Assembly (NCBI GenBank): GCA_022565745.1
Contig: JAIUMB010000087.1
Location: forward strand, 1 to 9,601
Length of the DNA: 9,601 nt
Direction: 5' to 3'
Source of the DNA: Cryomorphaceae bacterium
GTDB lineage: Bacteria > Bacteroidota > Bacteroidia > Flavobacteriales > Schleiferiaceae
The notes beneath the pieces are model-generated. The model saw only the letters and a list, made by a program, of their open reading frames with translations. It ran no database searches and had not been told where the DNA came from. A program made the translations under genes and the position numbers. Shown piece by piece: positions 1-7,100 of the stretch. Position 1 is the stretch's first letter, and each line of letters begins with the position of its first letter.

Positions 1-969
1 AACCGTCACTACGCACACGTTGACTGTCCTGGTCACGCCGACTATGTAAAGAACATGGTAACGGGTGCTGCACAGATGGACGGTGCCATTTTGGTTGTTG
101 CGGCTACCGATGGTCCAATGCCACAAACTCGTGAGCACATCCTTCTTGCACGTCAGGTAGGTGTTCCACGTATCGTAGTATTCCTCAACAAAGTTGACCT
201 TGTTGACGATGAGGAGTTGATCGAATTGGTAGAAATGGAAGTACGTGAATTGCTTTCTTTCTATGAGTACGATGGCGACAACACCCCAGTTGTTCAAGGT
301 TCTGCACTTGGTGCATTGAACGGAGAGCCTAAGTGGGTTGACACTGTACTTAGCTTGATGAACGAAGTAGATAGCTTCATCGAGATTCCTGAGCGCGACG
401 AAGAGAAGCCTTTCTTGATGCCTATCGAGGACGTATTCTCTATCACTGGTCGTGGTACAGTTGCTACTGGTCGTATCGAAACAGGTATTGCCAACACTGG
501 TGACCCAGTTGAAATCATCGGTTACGGTGACGAGAAATTGACCTCTACCATCACAGGTGTGGAAATGTTCCGTAAGATCCTTGACACTGGTAAAGCTGGT
601 GACAACGTAGGTATCCTACTCCGTGGTATTGAGAAGTCTGACATCCGTCGCGGTATGGTTATCTGTAAGCCAGGTAGCATTAAGCCACACAGCAAATTCA
701 AAGCTGAGGTTTATATCCTTAAGAAAGAAGAGGGTGGTCGTCACACGCCATTCCACAAGAAATATCGTCCTCAGTTCTACTTGCGTACCACTGACGTAAC
801 AGGAGAGATCAACCTTCCTGATGGCGTTGAAATGGTAATGCCTGGTGACAACCTCACCATCAACGTAGATTTGATTACGCCTGTAGCCATCAACAAAGGT
901 CTTCGCTTCGCGATTCGTGAAGGTGGTCGTACCGTAGGTGCTGGTCAGGTAACTGAAATCATCGAGTAA
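1..969 (+). CDS. tuf: Elongation factor Tu, 3' part (5' end outside window)
   Basis: EF-Tu is the GTPase that delivers aminoacyl-tRNA to the ribosomal A site. The frame is open from base 1, giving 322 residues. Compared with the usual ~395, about 73 N-terminal residues, including the P-loop, lie upstream. Visible in the fragment are the G3 motif DCPGH (residues 8-12, with the catalytic His), the G4 motif NKVD (63-66) and the G5 motif SAL (101-103). The domain 2 and 3 barrels follow, with GGRHTPF, YRPQFYLRTTDVTG and a C-terminal GGRTVGAGQVTEIIE. The Met at base 55 is internal (the M of KNMVTGAAQMDG), not the start. Arg codons are mostly CGT, as expected for a very highly expressed gene. A terminator follows the stop codon. 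The domain 2/3 wording (for example GDEKLTSTITGVEMFRK) is typical of Bacteroidota. Identification is certain; whether it is the only tuf copy cannot be seen. Confidence 0.99.
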   Translation, partial: NRHYAHVDCPGHADYVKNMVTGAAQMDGAILVVAATDGPMPQTREHILLARQVGVPRIVVFLNKVDLVDDEELIELVEMEVRELLSFYEYDGDNTPVVQGSALGALNGEPKWVDTVLSLMNEVDSFIEIPERDEEKPFLMPIEDVFSITGRGTVATGRIETGIANTGDPVEIIGYGDEKLTSTITGVEMFRKILDTGKAGDNVGILLRGIEKSDIRRGMVICKPGSIKPHSKFKAEVYILKKEEGGRHTPFHKKYRPQFYLRTTDVTGEINLPDGVEMVMPGDNLTINVDLITPVAINKGLRFAIREGGRTVGAGQVTEIIE

Positions 970-992
970 TTCGATAATAATTTAGGTTAATA

Positions 993-1030
993 GGTGTCCC
1001 GGAAACACAGCTTTTTCGGGACGCCTTTTT
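993..1030 (+). terminator. Intrinsic terminator after tuf
   Basis: The stem GGTGTCCCG (993-1001) pairs with CGGGACGCC (1017-1025) with one G-T wobble. It can extend inward through a G-T pair and three A-T pairs, leaving a small loop. A run of five T (1026-1030) follows directly. This is the standard shape of a Rho-independent terminator, 24 nt after the tuf stop. It would end most tuf transcripts, although the tRNA-Trp gene begins only 9 nt further on. That raises the question of read-through (see findings). Confidence 0.88.
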
Positions 1031-1039
1031 CCGCTAAAT

Positions 1040-1113
1040 ACGGGTGTAGTTCAATGGCAGAATAGCGGTCTCCAAAACCGTTGATGGGAGTTCGAATCTC
1101 TCCACCCGTGCCA
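1040..1113 (+). tRNA. trnW: tRNA-Trp (anticodon CCA), CCA end encoded
   Basis: A complete cloverleaf can be folded by hand. The acceptor arm 1040-1046 pairs fully with 1103-1109. The D-arm is 1049-1052/1060-1063 with loop AATGGCA. The anticodon stem is 1065-1069/1077-1081 with loop CTCCAAA, placing anticodon CCA at 1072-1074. The variable loop is TGAT, and the T-arm is 1086-1090/1098-1102 with loop TTCGAAT. The discriminator base is G1110 and the 3' CCA is genomically encoded (1111-1113). The first acceptor pair is A-T and the discriminator is G, both as in bacterial tRNA-Trp. It reads UGG codons. The gene lies between tuf and secE, a frequent arrangement in Bacteroidota, and the tRNA is probably cut by RNase P and 3' nucleases from a transcript that also carries secE. 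Confidence 0.97.
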
Positions 1114-1123
1114 ATTAAAAACC

Positions 1124-1315
1124 ATGGAAAAGATTCGTATATACGTTAGAGAATCCTACCTCGAGCTTGTCAACAAGACCAAGTGGCCTACGTTGAAGGA
1201 GCTTCAAAAGAGTGCGGCGGTAGTAGCTTTGGCCTCGGCCATCATTGCAATGGTGATTTACGCCATGGACCGCAGCATTCGATTTGTATTAGAGGGATTT
1301 TATAACCTGTTTTAA
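1124..1315 (+). CDS. secE: Preprotein translocase subunit SecE
   Basis: SecE is the small essential clamp subunit of the SecYEG channel in the inner membrane, where it embraces SecY. The 63-residue product is the short single-span form found in most bacteria; E. coli has a longer three-span form. Residues 1-27 form the amphipathic cytoplasmic helix with the conserved KWPT motif (20-23) followed by a LKEL stretch. Residues ~30-48 are one hydrophobic membrane segment (AAVVALASAIIAMVIYAM). A short tail with DRSIRF and GFYNLF follows. The start ATG is the only candidate. It lies 10 nt after the tRNA-Trp 3' end in an A-rich context without a Shine-Dalgarno sequence. secE next to nusG is a near-universal bacterial pairing and supports the call. 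Confidence 0.96.
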   Translation: MEKIRIYVRESYLELVNKTKWPTLKELQKSAAVVALASAIIAMVIYAMDRSIRFVLEGFYNLF

Positions 1316-1329
1316 ACTAGGGCAGCCGT

Positions 1330-1893
1330 ATGACAACTTCAGAGAAAAAGACCGGCATGCAGTGGTACGTTGTTCGCGCCATTAGTGGGCAGGAAAATAA
1401 GATAAAGAACTACATCGAGATGGAGATCCAGCACAATAACCTGCAGGATTATCTCGGTCAGATTTTGGTGCCAACCGAAAAGGTGTATCAGATTCGCAAC
1501 GGGAAAAAAGTTTCCAAGGAGCGCAATTACTTCCCCGGTTATATTATGGTAGAAGCCATTTTAGACGGTGAAATGGTACACACCATTAAGAATGTCACCG
1601 GCGTGATAGGTTTTTTGGGTGAAACCAAGGGGGGAGACCCCGTGCCATTGCGTGAGAACGAAGTGAAACGCATGTTAGGAAAGATGGATGAACTCAGTGA
1701 AATTCCTGAGCAAATCAACATTCCGTATGTCATTGGCGAGTCGGTAAAGGTTATCGACGGACCGTTTAGCGGATTTTCAGGAACCATTGAAAAGGTGAAT
1801 GAAGAAAAGCGCAAGCTAGAAGTAATGGTGAAAATTTTCGGGAGAAAAACACCACTCGAACTTAGCTACATGCAAGTAGAGAAAGAAAGTTAA
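1330..1893 (+). CDS. nusG: Transcription termination/antitermination protein NusG
   Basis: NusG binds the RNA polymerase clamp, modulates pausing and Rho termination, and can bridge polymerase to the ribosome through S10. The 187-residue protein has the usual two domains. The NGN domain (~11-115) opens with QWYVVRAISGQE and contains the conserved YFPGYIMVE (from residue 67) and GVIGFLG. The C-terminal KOW domain (~136-187) contains VKVIDGPFSGFSG, with the invariant glycine turn, and ends with LELSYMQVEK. The length matches the family. The start at 1330 follows secE by 14 nt with only a weak purine-rich stretch (AGGGCAG) upstream. Met10 at 1357 is a conceivable alternative start because the first nine residues are poorly conserved, but 1330 gives a typical Bacteroidota N-terminus. 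Probably co-transcribed with secE. Confidence 0.98.
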   Translation: MTTSEKKTGMQWYVVRAISGQENKIKNYIEMEIQHNNLQDYLGQILVPTEKVYQIRNGKKVSKERNYFPGYIMVEAILDGEMVHTIKNVTGVIGFLGETKGGDPVPLRENEVKRMLGKMDELSEIPEQINIPYVIGESVKVIDGPFSGFSGTIEKVNEEKRKLEVMVKIFGRKTPLELSYMQVEKES

Positions 1894-1911
1894 CAACAAT
1901 TGATGTGAGCT

Positions 1912-1952
1912 CGTTAGATACTCGCTAAGCTTCCAACTGTAGAGTATCAACG
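1912..1952 (+). promoter_or_regulatory. Hairpin in the 5' leader of rplK (candidate cis-regulatory RNA)
   Basis: In the 93-nt nusG-rplK spacer, CGTT-A-GATACTC (1912-1923) pairs with GAGTATC-AACG (1942-1952). This gives 11 Watson-Crick pairs with one bulged A (1916) and an 18-nt loop. U-rich but interrupted sequence follows (TTTCAATTTT), so it is not a canonical terminator. Its place just before rplK-rplA is where E. coli has the L1 autogenous site, but I could not match it to the known L1-binding internal-loop pattern. It could be a repressor site, a processing site or a weak attenuator. The structure is seen in the sequence; the function is inference. Confidence 0.4.
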
Positions 1953-1986
1953 TTTCAATTTTAAGCAATAAAAAACGACCAATAAT

Positions 1987-2430
1987 ATGGCAAAAGAAGT
2001 TTCAGGCCTGATTAAACTACAGGTTCGTGGCGGCGCTGCTAATCCATCTCCACCAGTAGGTCCCGCATTGGGTGCCAAAGGTGTGAACATTATGGAGTTC
2101 TGTAAGCAGTTCAATGCCCGTACCCAGGATAAAGCAGGTAAAGTATTACCCGTTGTGATTACGGTGTATTCCGACAAGTCATTTGACTTTGTCGTTAAGA
2201 CCCCTCCGGCTGCCGTTCAACTGATGGAAGCTGCAAAAATCAAAGGTGGATCATCGGAGTCCAACCGTAAAAAAGTAGGTAAAGTATCTTGGGATCAGGT
2301 GCGCGAAATCGCGAAAGAAAAAATGCCTGACTTGAACGCGTTTACCGAAGAGTCTGCCATGAAAATGGTAGCTGGTACGGCTCGTAGTATGGGTCTTACC
2401 ATCACCGGACCATCACCTTTTAATTCCTAA
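1987..2430 (+). CDS. rplK: 50S ribosomal protein L11 (uL11)
   Basis: L11 sits at the base of the L7/L12 stalk on the 23S GTPase-associated RNA and assists EF-Tu, EF-G and RelA function. The 147-residue protein is of near-normal length (E. coli 142). The N-terminal domain shows ANPSPPVGPALG (18-29), including the proline pair region (P22, P26) where thiostrepton resistance changes occur in other bacteria. GVNIMEFCKQFN follows. The C-terminal RNA-binding domain contains KTPPAAVQL, KVGKVSWDQVREIAKEKM and GTARSMGL. A short lineage-typical tail ends in GPSPFNS. The ATG is preceded by an A-rich stretch with no Shine-Dalgarno. It is separated from rplA by only 3 nt, so translation of the two is very likely coupled. 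Confidence 0.98.
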   Translation: MAKEVSGLIKLQVRGGAANPSPPVGPALGAKGVNIMEFCKQFNARTQDKAGKVLPVVITVYSDKSFDFVVKTPPAAVQLMEAAKIKGGSSESNRKKVGKVSWDQVREIAKEKMPDLNAFTEESAMKMVAGTARSMGLTITGPSPFNS

Positions 2431-2433
2431 ATC

Positions 2434-3123
2434 ATGGCAAAATTGACCAAAAATCAAAAAGCCATCCGCGAGCTTATCGAAAAGAATAAAACCTATTCTT
2501 TAGACGAAGCTGCAGGATTGGTTAAGGATACAAGTAAAACCAAATTCGACGCGTCTGTTGACTTGGCCGTGCGCCTAGGTGTTGACCCTCGTAAAGCCAA
2601 TCAAATGGTTCGCGGTGTGGTAACCTTACCACACGGTACTGGTAAAAACGTTCGCGTTTTAGCACTTGTACCCGCCGATAAAGAACAAGAAGCCAAAGAT
2701 GCTGGAGCCGACTTTGTTGGTTCTGATGAGTATCTGGCAAAAATCAAAGATGGTTGGACCGATGTTGATGTTATCATCACTGTTCCTGCTATGATGGGTA
2801 AGCTTGGACCACTTGGCCGTGTACTCGGACCACGCGGCTTAATGCCCAACCCCAAATCTGGCACGGTAACCATGGACGTCGCCAAAGCTGTATCTGAAGT
2901 TAAAGCCGGTAAAATCGACTTTAAAGTAGACCGCTACGGTATCGTTCACACCAGTGTTGGTAAAGCATCGTTCGACAAGGATAAAATCCGGGAAAATGCA
3001 GCGGAAATGATTAATACGCTTATGCGTCTTAAGCCTGCGGCTGCTAAAGGTACCTACATTAAAAGTATCTACCTCTCCAGTACAATGGGCCCCGGCATTC
3101 CTATTGATGCCAAATCAGTTTAA
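2434..3123 (+). CDS. rplA: 50S ribosomal protein L1 (uL1)
   Basis: L1 forms the mobile L1 stalk of the large subunit at the E site and in many bacteria also represses its own rplK-rplA mRNA. The 229-residue product matches the usual length (E. coli 234). Signature elements are the VDLAVRLGVDPRKANQMVRG segment near the N-terminus, MMGKLGPLGRVLGPRG, and the family signature GPRGLMPNPKSGTV beginning at residue 132. FKVDRYGIVHTSVGK, which contacts RNA, follows, and the C-terminal strand is GTYIKSIYLSSTMGPG. The start is fixed by a 3-nt gap after the rplK stop, which implies translational coupling. The stop codon lies inside a small hairpin (3120-3139) that leads into rplJ. Confidence 0.98.
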   Translation: MAKLTKNQKAIRELIEKNKTYSLDEAAGLVKDTSKTKFDASVDLAVRLGVDPRKANQMVRGVVTLPHGTGKNVRVLALVPADKEQEAKDAGADFVGSDEYLAKIKDGWTDVDVIITVPAMMGKLGPLGRVLGPRGLMPNPKSGTVTMDVAKAVSEVKAGKIDFKVDRYGIVHTSVGKASFDKDKIRENAAEMINTLMRLKPAAAKGTYIKSIYLSSTMGPGIPIDAKSV

Positions 3124-3139
3124 TGTTCCAACCCATTAA
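3120..3139 (+). promoter_or_regulatory. Small hairpin spanning the rplA stop and the rplA-rplJ spacer
   Basis: TTAATG (3120-3125) pairs perfectly with CATTAA (3134-3139), leaving the 8-nt loop TTCCAACC. The stem is A-T rich and therefore weak, and it covers the rplA stop codon, so ribosomes finishing rplA would open it. There is no T-run after it. It is noted mainly because its loop shares the TTCCA(A) core with the hairpins before rplK and rplL. It may be chance. Confidence 0.25.
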
Positions 3140-3151
3140 TCTTCACACGAA

Positions 3152-3676
3152 ATGACTAGAGAAGAAAAAGCCGCAGCCATCGGTGTATTAACCGAAACCT
3201 TGAAAGATAACAATGTGATTTACATTGCAGATATTTCTGGGCTAAACGCTGAAGATACAACCGCCTTGCGTCGCTTGTGTTTTAACAAAAACATCACGAT
3301 GCAGGTAGTAAAGAATACCTTGCTCCGCAAAGCGATGGAGCAAAGTGAAAAGAACTTCGAAGACCTTTATCCAGTTTTAAAGGGCAATACCAGCATCATG
3401 ATCGCTGAAGCAGGTAATGCTCCCGCAAAATTGATACAAAGTTTTAGAAGTAAAAAGCAGGAAAAACCAATCTTAAAGGGAGCCTTTATTGAAGAAGCCA
3501 TCTACATTGGCGACAATCAATTGGAGGCGCTGAGCAACATTAAGTCGCGCGAAGAACTCATCGGCGATATTGTTATGCTCCTTCAGTCTCCCGCTAAGAA
3601 CGTTGTTTCTGCGCTTAAATCCAGCGGTGGTACCATCGCAGGGCTGCTTAAGACGCTCGAAGAAAGAGCGCAATAA
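3152..3676 (+). CDS. rplJ: 50S ribosomal protein L10 (uL10)
   Basis: L10 anchors the L7/L12 dimers to the 23S rRNA beside L11, forming the flexible stalk that recruits translation GTPases. In many bacteria the L10-L12 complex also represses its own mRNA. The 174-residue protein is slightly longer than the E. coli protein (165). The N-terminal RNA-binding domain has the typical MTREEKAAAI start, then IYIADISGLNAEDTTALRR and the conserved VVKNTLLRKAM (residues ~52-62). The middle contains LKGNTSIMIAE and NAPAKLIQSF. The long C-terminal helix that binds L12 dimers is visible from about 135 (REELIGDIVMLLQSPAKNVV to the end). The rplA stop is 28 nt upstream, which leaves little room for an extended L10 leader. 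rplL follows. Confidence 0.97.
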   Translation: MTREEKAAAIGVLTETLKDNNVIYIADISGLNAEDTTALRRLCFNKNITMQVVKNTLLRKAMEQSEKNFEDLYPVLKGNTSIMIAEAGNAPAKLIQSFRSKKQEKPILKGAFIEEAIYIGDNQLEALSNIKSREELIGDIVMLLQSPAKNVVSALKSSGGTIAGLLKTLEERAQ

Positions 3677-3684
3677 AAGCGTAC

Positions 3685-3706
3685 GCACTCAGCTTCCATA
3701 TAGTGT
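3685..3706 (+). promoter_or_regulatory. Small hairpin in the rplJ-rplL spacer
   Basis: GCACT (3685-3689) can pair with AGTGT (3702-3706), four Watson-Crick pairs and one G-T, around a 12-nt loop that contains AGCTTCCA (3691-3698). The same eight bases occupy the loop of the hairpin before rplK (1928-1935). The stem is short and by itself unconvincing. It is recorded because of the shared loop. There is no T-run, so it is not a terminator. Confidence 0.25.
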
Positions 3707-3739
3707 TTACCGATTGACTAATTTTAAAAACAACTGATC

Positions 3740-4117
3740 ATGTCTGACATCAAAGAACTTGGCGATAAGCTCGTTAACCTTACTGTAAAAGAAGTAACCG
3801 AACTTGCTGATTACCTAAAAGAAGAATACGGAATCGAACCTGCTGCCGCTGCTGTTGCAGTTGCTGGAGGTCCTGCTGCTGGAGCCGGCGAAGCCGCTGA
3901 AGAGCAAACCGAATTCGACGTTATCTTGAAAGCTGCAGGTTCTTCTAAACTAGCTGTTGTTAAGCTTGTTAAAGAACTTACAGGTCTTGGTCTTAAAGAA
4001 GCCAAGGAAATCGTTGACGGCGCACCTAAAGCAATCAAAGAAGGTGTTGCTAAAGACGAAGCAGAAGCACTTAAAGGCCAACTAGAAGAGGCCGGTGCTG
4101 AGGTTGAATTGAAATAA
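3740..4117 (+). CDS. rplL: 50S ribosomal protein L7/L12 (bL12)
   Basis: L12 is the only multicopy ribosomal protein. Its dimers on L10 recruit EF-Tu, EF-G, IF2 and RF3 and stimulate their GTPase cycle. The 125-residue product is of normal length. Residues 1-33 form the N-terminal dimerisation and L10-binding domain. Residues ~35-53 are the Ala/Gly/Pro-rich flexible hinge (AAAAVAVAGGPAAGAGEAA). The C-terminal domain starts near 54 with EEQTEFDVIL and includes the factor-binding face KLAVVKLVKELTGLGLKEAK (70-89) and IVDGAPKAIKEGV. It ends in the usual EEAGAEVELK. It follows rplJ by 63 nt, similar to E. coli. The hairpin with T-run just downstream probably ends many transcripts, favouring rplL over rpoBC. 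Confidence 0.98.
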   Translation: MSDIKELGDKLVNLTVKEVTELADYLKEEYGIEPAAAAVAVAGGPAAGAGEAAEEQTEFDVILKAAGSSKLAVVKLVKELTGLGLKEAKEIVDGAPKAIKEGVAKDEAEALKGQLEEAGAEVELK

Positions 4118-4137
4118 CAACCTCCCTCAATTTTAAT

Positions 4138-4172
4138 GGTTTAGGCTTGATTTATCAGGCCTAAACCTTTTT
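4138..4172 (+). terminator. Terminator/attenuator between rplL and rpoB
   Basis: GGTTTAGGC (4138-4146) pairs perfectly with GCCTAAACC (4159-4167). TTGA (4147-4150) can also pair with TCAG (4155-4158) including one G-T, closing on the tetraloop TTTA. A run of five T (4168-4172) follows at once. This has every property of an intrinsic terminator, 20 nt after the rplL stop and 23 nt before the rpoB start. Because rpoB and rpoC must still be expressed, partial termination is the likely role, as for the E. coli rplL-rpoB attenuator. A dedicated rpoB promoter is the alternative, but I see no clear one in the short remainder. Confidence 0.9.
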
Positions 4173-4195
4173 GCGTTAATAAAATATTCACTTCT

Positions 4196-7100
4196 ATGGC
4201 GAGTTCTGTGTCCACTTCTTCAACCAATGAGCGTATCAATTTCGGCTCAATTAAAACTCCTCTTGAATATCCAGATTTTCTCGATATTCAAATTAAATCC
4301 TTCCAAGACTTCTTCCAATTGGAAACCAAATTAGAAGACAGAAACAACGAAGGTCTCTTTAAAACATTTTCCGAGAATTTCCCCATTACCGATTCACGTA
4401 ATCAGTTTGTGCTCGAATTTCTCGACTATTTTGTGGATCCTCCACGATATTCTGAAGAAGAATGTATCGAACGTGGTCTCTCTTATAGTGTGCCTCTCAA
4501 AGCGCGATTGAAACTCTATTGTACCGACCCGGAACACGAAGACTTTGAAACCATTGTACAGGATGTTTACCTCGGTACCATTCCGTACATGACGTCTCGT
4601 GGTACTTTTATCATTAACGGTGCCGAACGCGTTGTCGTTTCCCAATTGCACCGTTCTCCAGGGGTGTTCTTCGGACAAAGCTTCCACGCCAATGGCACCA
4701 AGTTGTACTCCGCCAGAATTATTCCTTTCAAAGGAAGCTGGATCGAGTTTGCAACCGACATTAATGAAGTGATGTATGCCTACATCGACCGTAAGAAAAA
4801 GCTTCCCGTAACGACGCTTCTTCGTGCGATTGGTTATGTACGCGATAAAGATATTCTAGAGATTTTTGACCTTGCAGAAGAAGTGAAAGTGTCAAAAACC
4901 GGTTTGAAACGCGTTACCGGCCGTCGTCTTGCCGCTCGTGTTTTGAAAACGTGGGTGGAAGATTTCGTGGATGAAGATACTGGTGAAGTGGTAAGTATCG
5001 AAAGAAACGAGGTCATCATCGATCGCGATGAAGTCATTAGCAAGGATAATATTCAGCTAATACTCGATGCCGAGGTTCCAACGATTCTTCTCCACAAAGA
5101 AGACATCGAATCTTCTGAGTATTCCATCATTTACAATACGCTCCAAAAAGACCCTACCAACTCTGAGAAGGAGTCTATGGAGTATATCTACCGCCAATTG
5201 CGTAACGCAGAACCGCCTGATGAAGAAACCGCTCGTGGTATCATCGACAAGCTTTTCTTCTCCGAAACGCGTTACAGTCTTGGCGATGTTGGTCGTTACC
5301 GACTAAACAAAAAACTTGAACTCGACATTGAAGGTGATAAGCAGGTACTAACCAAAGATGACATCATCAGCATCATCAAGTACTTGATCAAATTGGTTAA
5401 CAGTAAGGCAGAAGTCGACGATATCGACCACTTGTCTAACCGTCGTGTTCGTACCGTAGGTGAGCAATTAGCCGCTCAATTTGGCGTGGGACTTGCCCGT
5501 ATGGCACGTACCATCCGTGAGCGTATGAATGTGCGCGACAATGAGGTATTTACCCCCATTGACTTGATCAATGCCAAAACATTGTCGTCGGTAATCAATT
5601 CCTTCTTTGGAACCAACCAGCTCAGCCAGTTTATGGATCAAACAAATCCACTGGCCGAGGTTACTCATAAGCGCCGTTTATCTGCGCTCGGACCCGGTGG
5701 TCTGTCTCGTGAACGCGCCGGATTTGAGGTGCGTGACGTCCACTTTACCCACTACGGACGCCTTTGTCCGATTGAAACCCCAGAAGGACCAAACATTGGT
5801 TTGATTTCTTCGCTTTGCGTTTATGCTAAAGTGAATAAACTAGGGTTTATCGAAACCCCTTACCGTCCTGTTGAAAACGGTAGTGTTCGATTTGATAAAG
5901 CACCTATTTACTTGAGTGCTGAAGAAGAAGAAGGACACATCATCGCTCAGGCCAATGCGCCTGTAGGCAATGCCGGTGAATTTGAAAACGATAAAGTGAA
6001 AACGCGTTTGGCCGGTGACTTCCCAATCCATGAGCCCAATCAGGTGTCTCTTATGGACGTAGCACCAAACCAAATTGCTTCGATCTCAGCATCTTTGATT
6101 CCTTTCCTTGAGCATGATGATGCCAACCGTGCATTGATGGGCTCAAACATGATGCGCCAGGCAACACCTCTTTTGTTGCCTGAAGCACCTGTAGTAGGTA
6201 CCGGATTGGAAAGACAAGTAGCCCGCGACTCACGCGTACTTATCAACGCAGAGCGCAACGGTGTGGTTGAATTTGTCGACGCCCGCGAAATTCATATTCG
6301 CTACGAATATTCCGAAGACGAAAATCTCGTCTCTTTTGATGGCGACCTCAAGGTGTATAACCTTGTTAAGTTCCGTAAAACCAACCAAAGCTCTTGTATC
6401 AACCTTCGCCCTATTGTCAACAAAGGACAAAAAGTGAAGAAAGGGGAAGTGCTTTGTGAAGGATACGCCACTGAAGGCGGTGAATTGGCATTGGGGCGCA
6501 ACCTACAAGTGGCGTTTATGCCATGGAAAGGGTATAACTTTGAGGATGCCATCGTGATTTCTGAAAAAGTGGTACGTGAAGACATCTTTACCAGTATCCA
6601 CATCGATGAATACACCTTGGAAGTTCGCGATACCAAAGTAGGTACAGAAGAACTGACCAACGATATCCCTAACGTTAGCGAGGAAGCAACAAAAGACCTC
6701 GACGAACACGGTATCATTCGCATTGGTGCAGAGATCAATCCTGGAGATATCCTCATCGGTAAGATTACGCCAAAAGGCGAGTCTGATCCAACCGCTGAAG
6801 AAAAACTCTTGCGTGCCATCTTTGGCGACAAGGCTGGTGATGTGAAAGATGCATCTCTGAAAGCGCCCCCAAGTTCTTATGGTGTCGTTATCACTAAGAA
6901 ACTGTTCGAACGCGCGTTGAAAGACAAAAAGTCTCGCATCCGCGAAAAAGAGGAGATTCAAAGACTGGACGAAGAATATGCGGAAAAAGAGCAAGAACTT
7001 CGCGCTACGTTTATCGAAAAACTAAACATCATTGTAGCCGGTAAAACCTGTCAGGGCGTTACCAACGACCTCAATGAAGTGGAAATTGCCAAGGGTACGA

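Noticed and set aside
55..57. ATG at 55 as the start of the EF-Tu gene
   Set aside because: The frame is open from base 1, and the residues before it (including DCPGH) are invariant EF-Tu sequence, so this Met is internal and the gene is cut by the window edge.
978..985. Possible Bacteroidota -7 promoter element TAATTTAG upstream of tRNA-Trp
   Set aside because: It has one mismatch to TAnnTTTG and no clear -33 TTTG at the right distance. In A/T-rich spacer DNA this is weak, so it is not listed as a feature.
3679..3686. Palindrome GCGTACGC just after rplJ
   Set aside because: It is an eight-base self-complementary string with no loop, so it cannot form a useful hairpin. No operator family is recognised; chance is adequate.
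5600..5710. Rifampicin cluster I of RpoB examined for resistance changes
   Set aside because: The usual resistance positions carry sensitive-type residues. The differences from E. coli (T483, A487) are ordinary Bacteroidota sequence, so nothing unusual is claimed.
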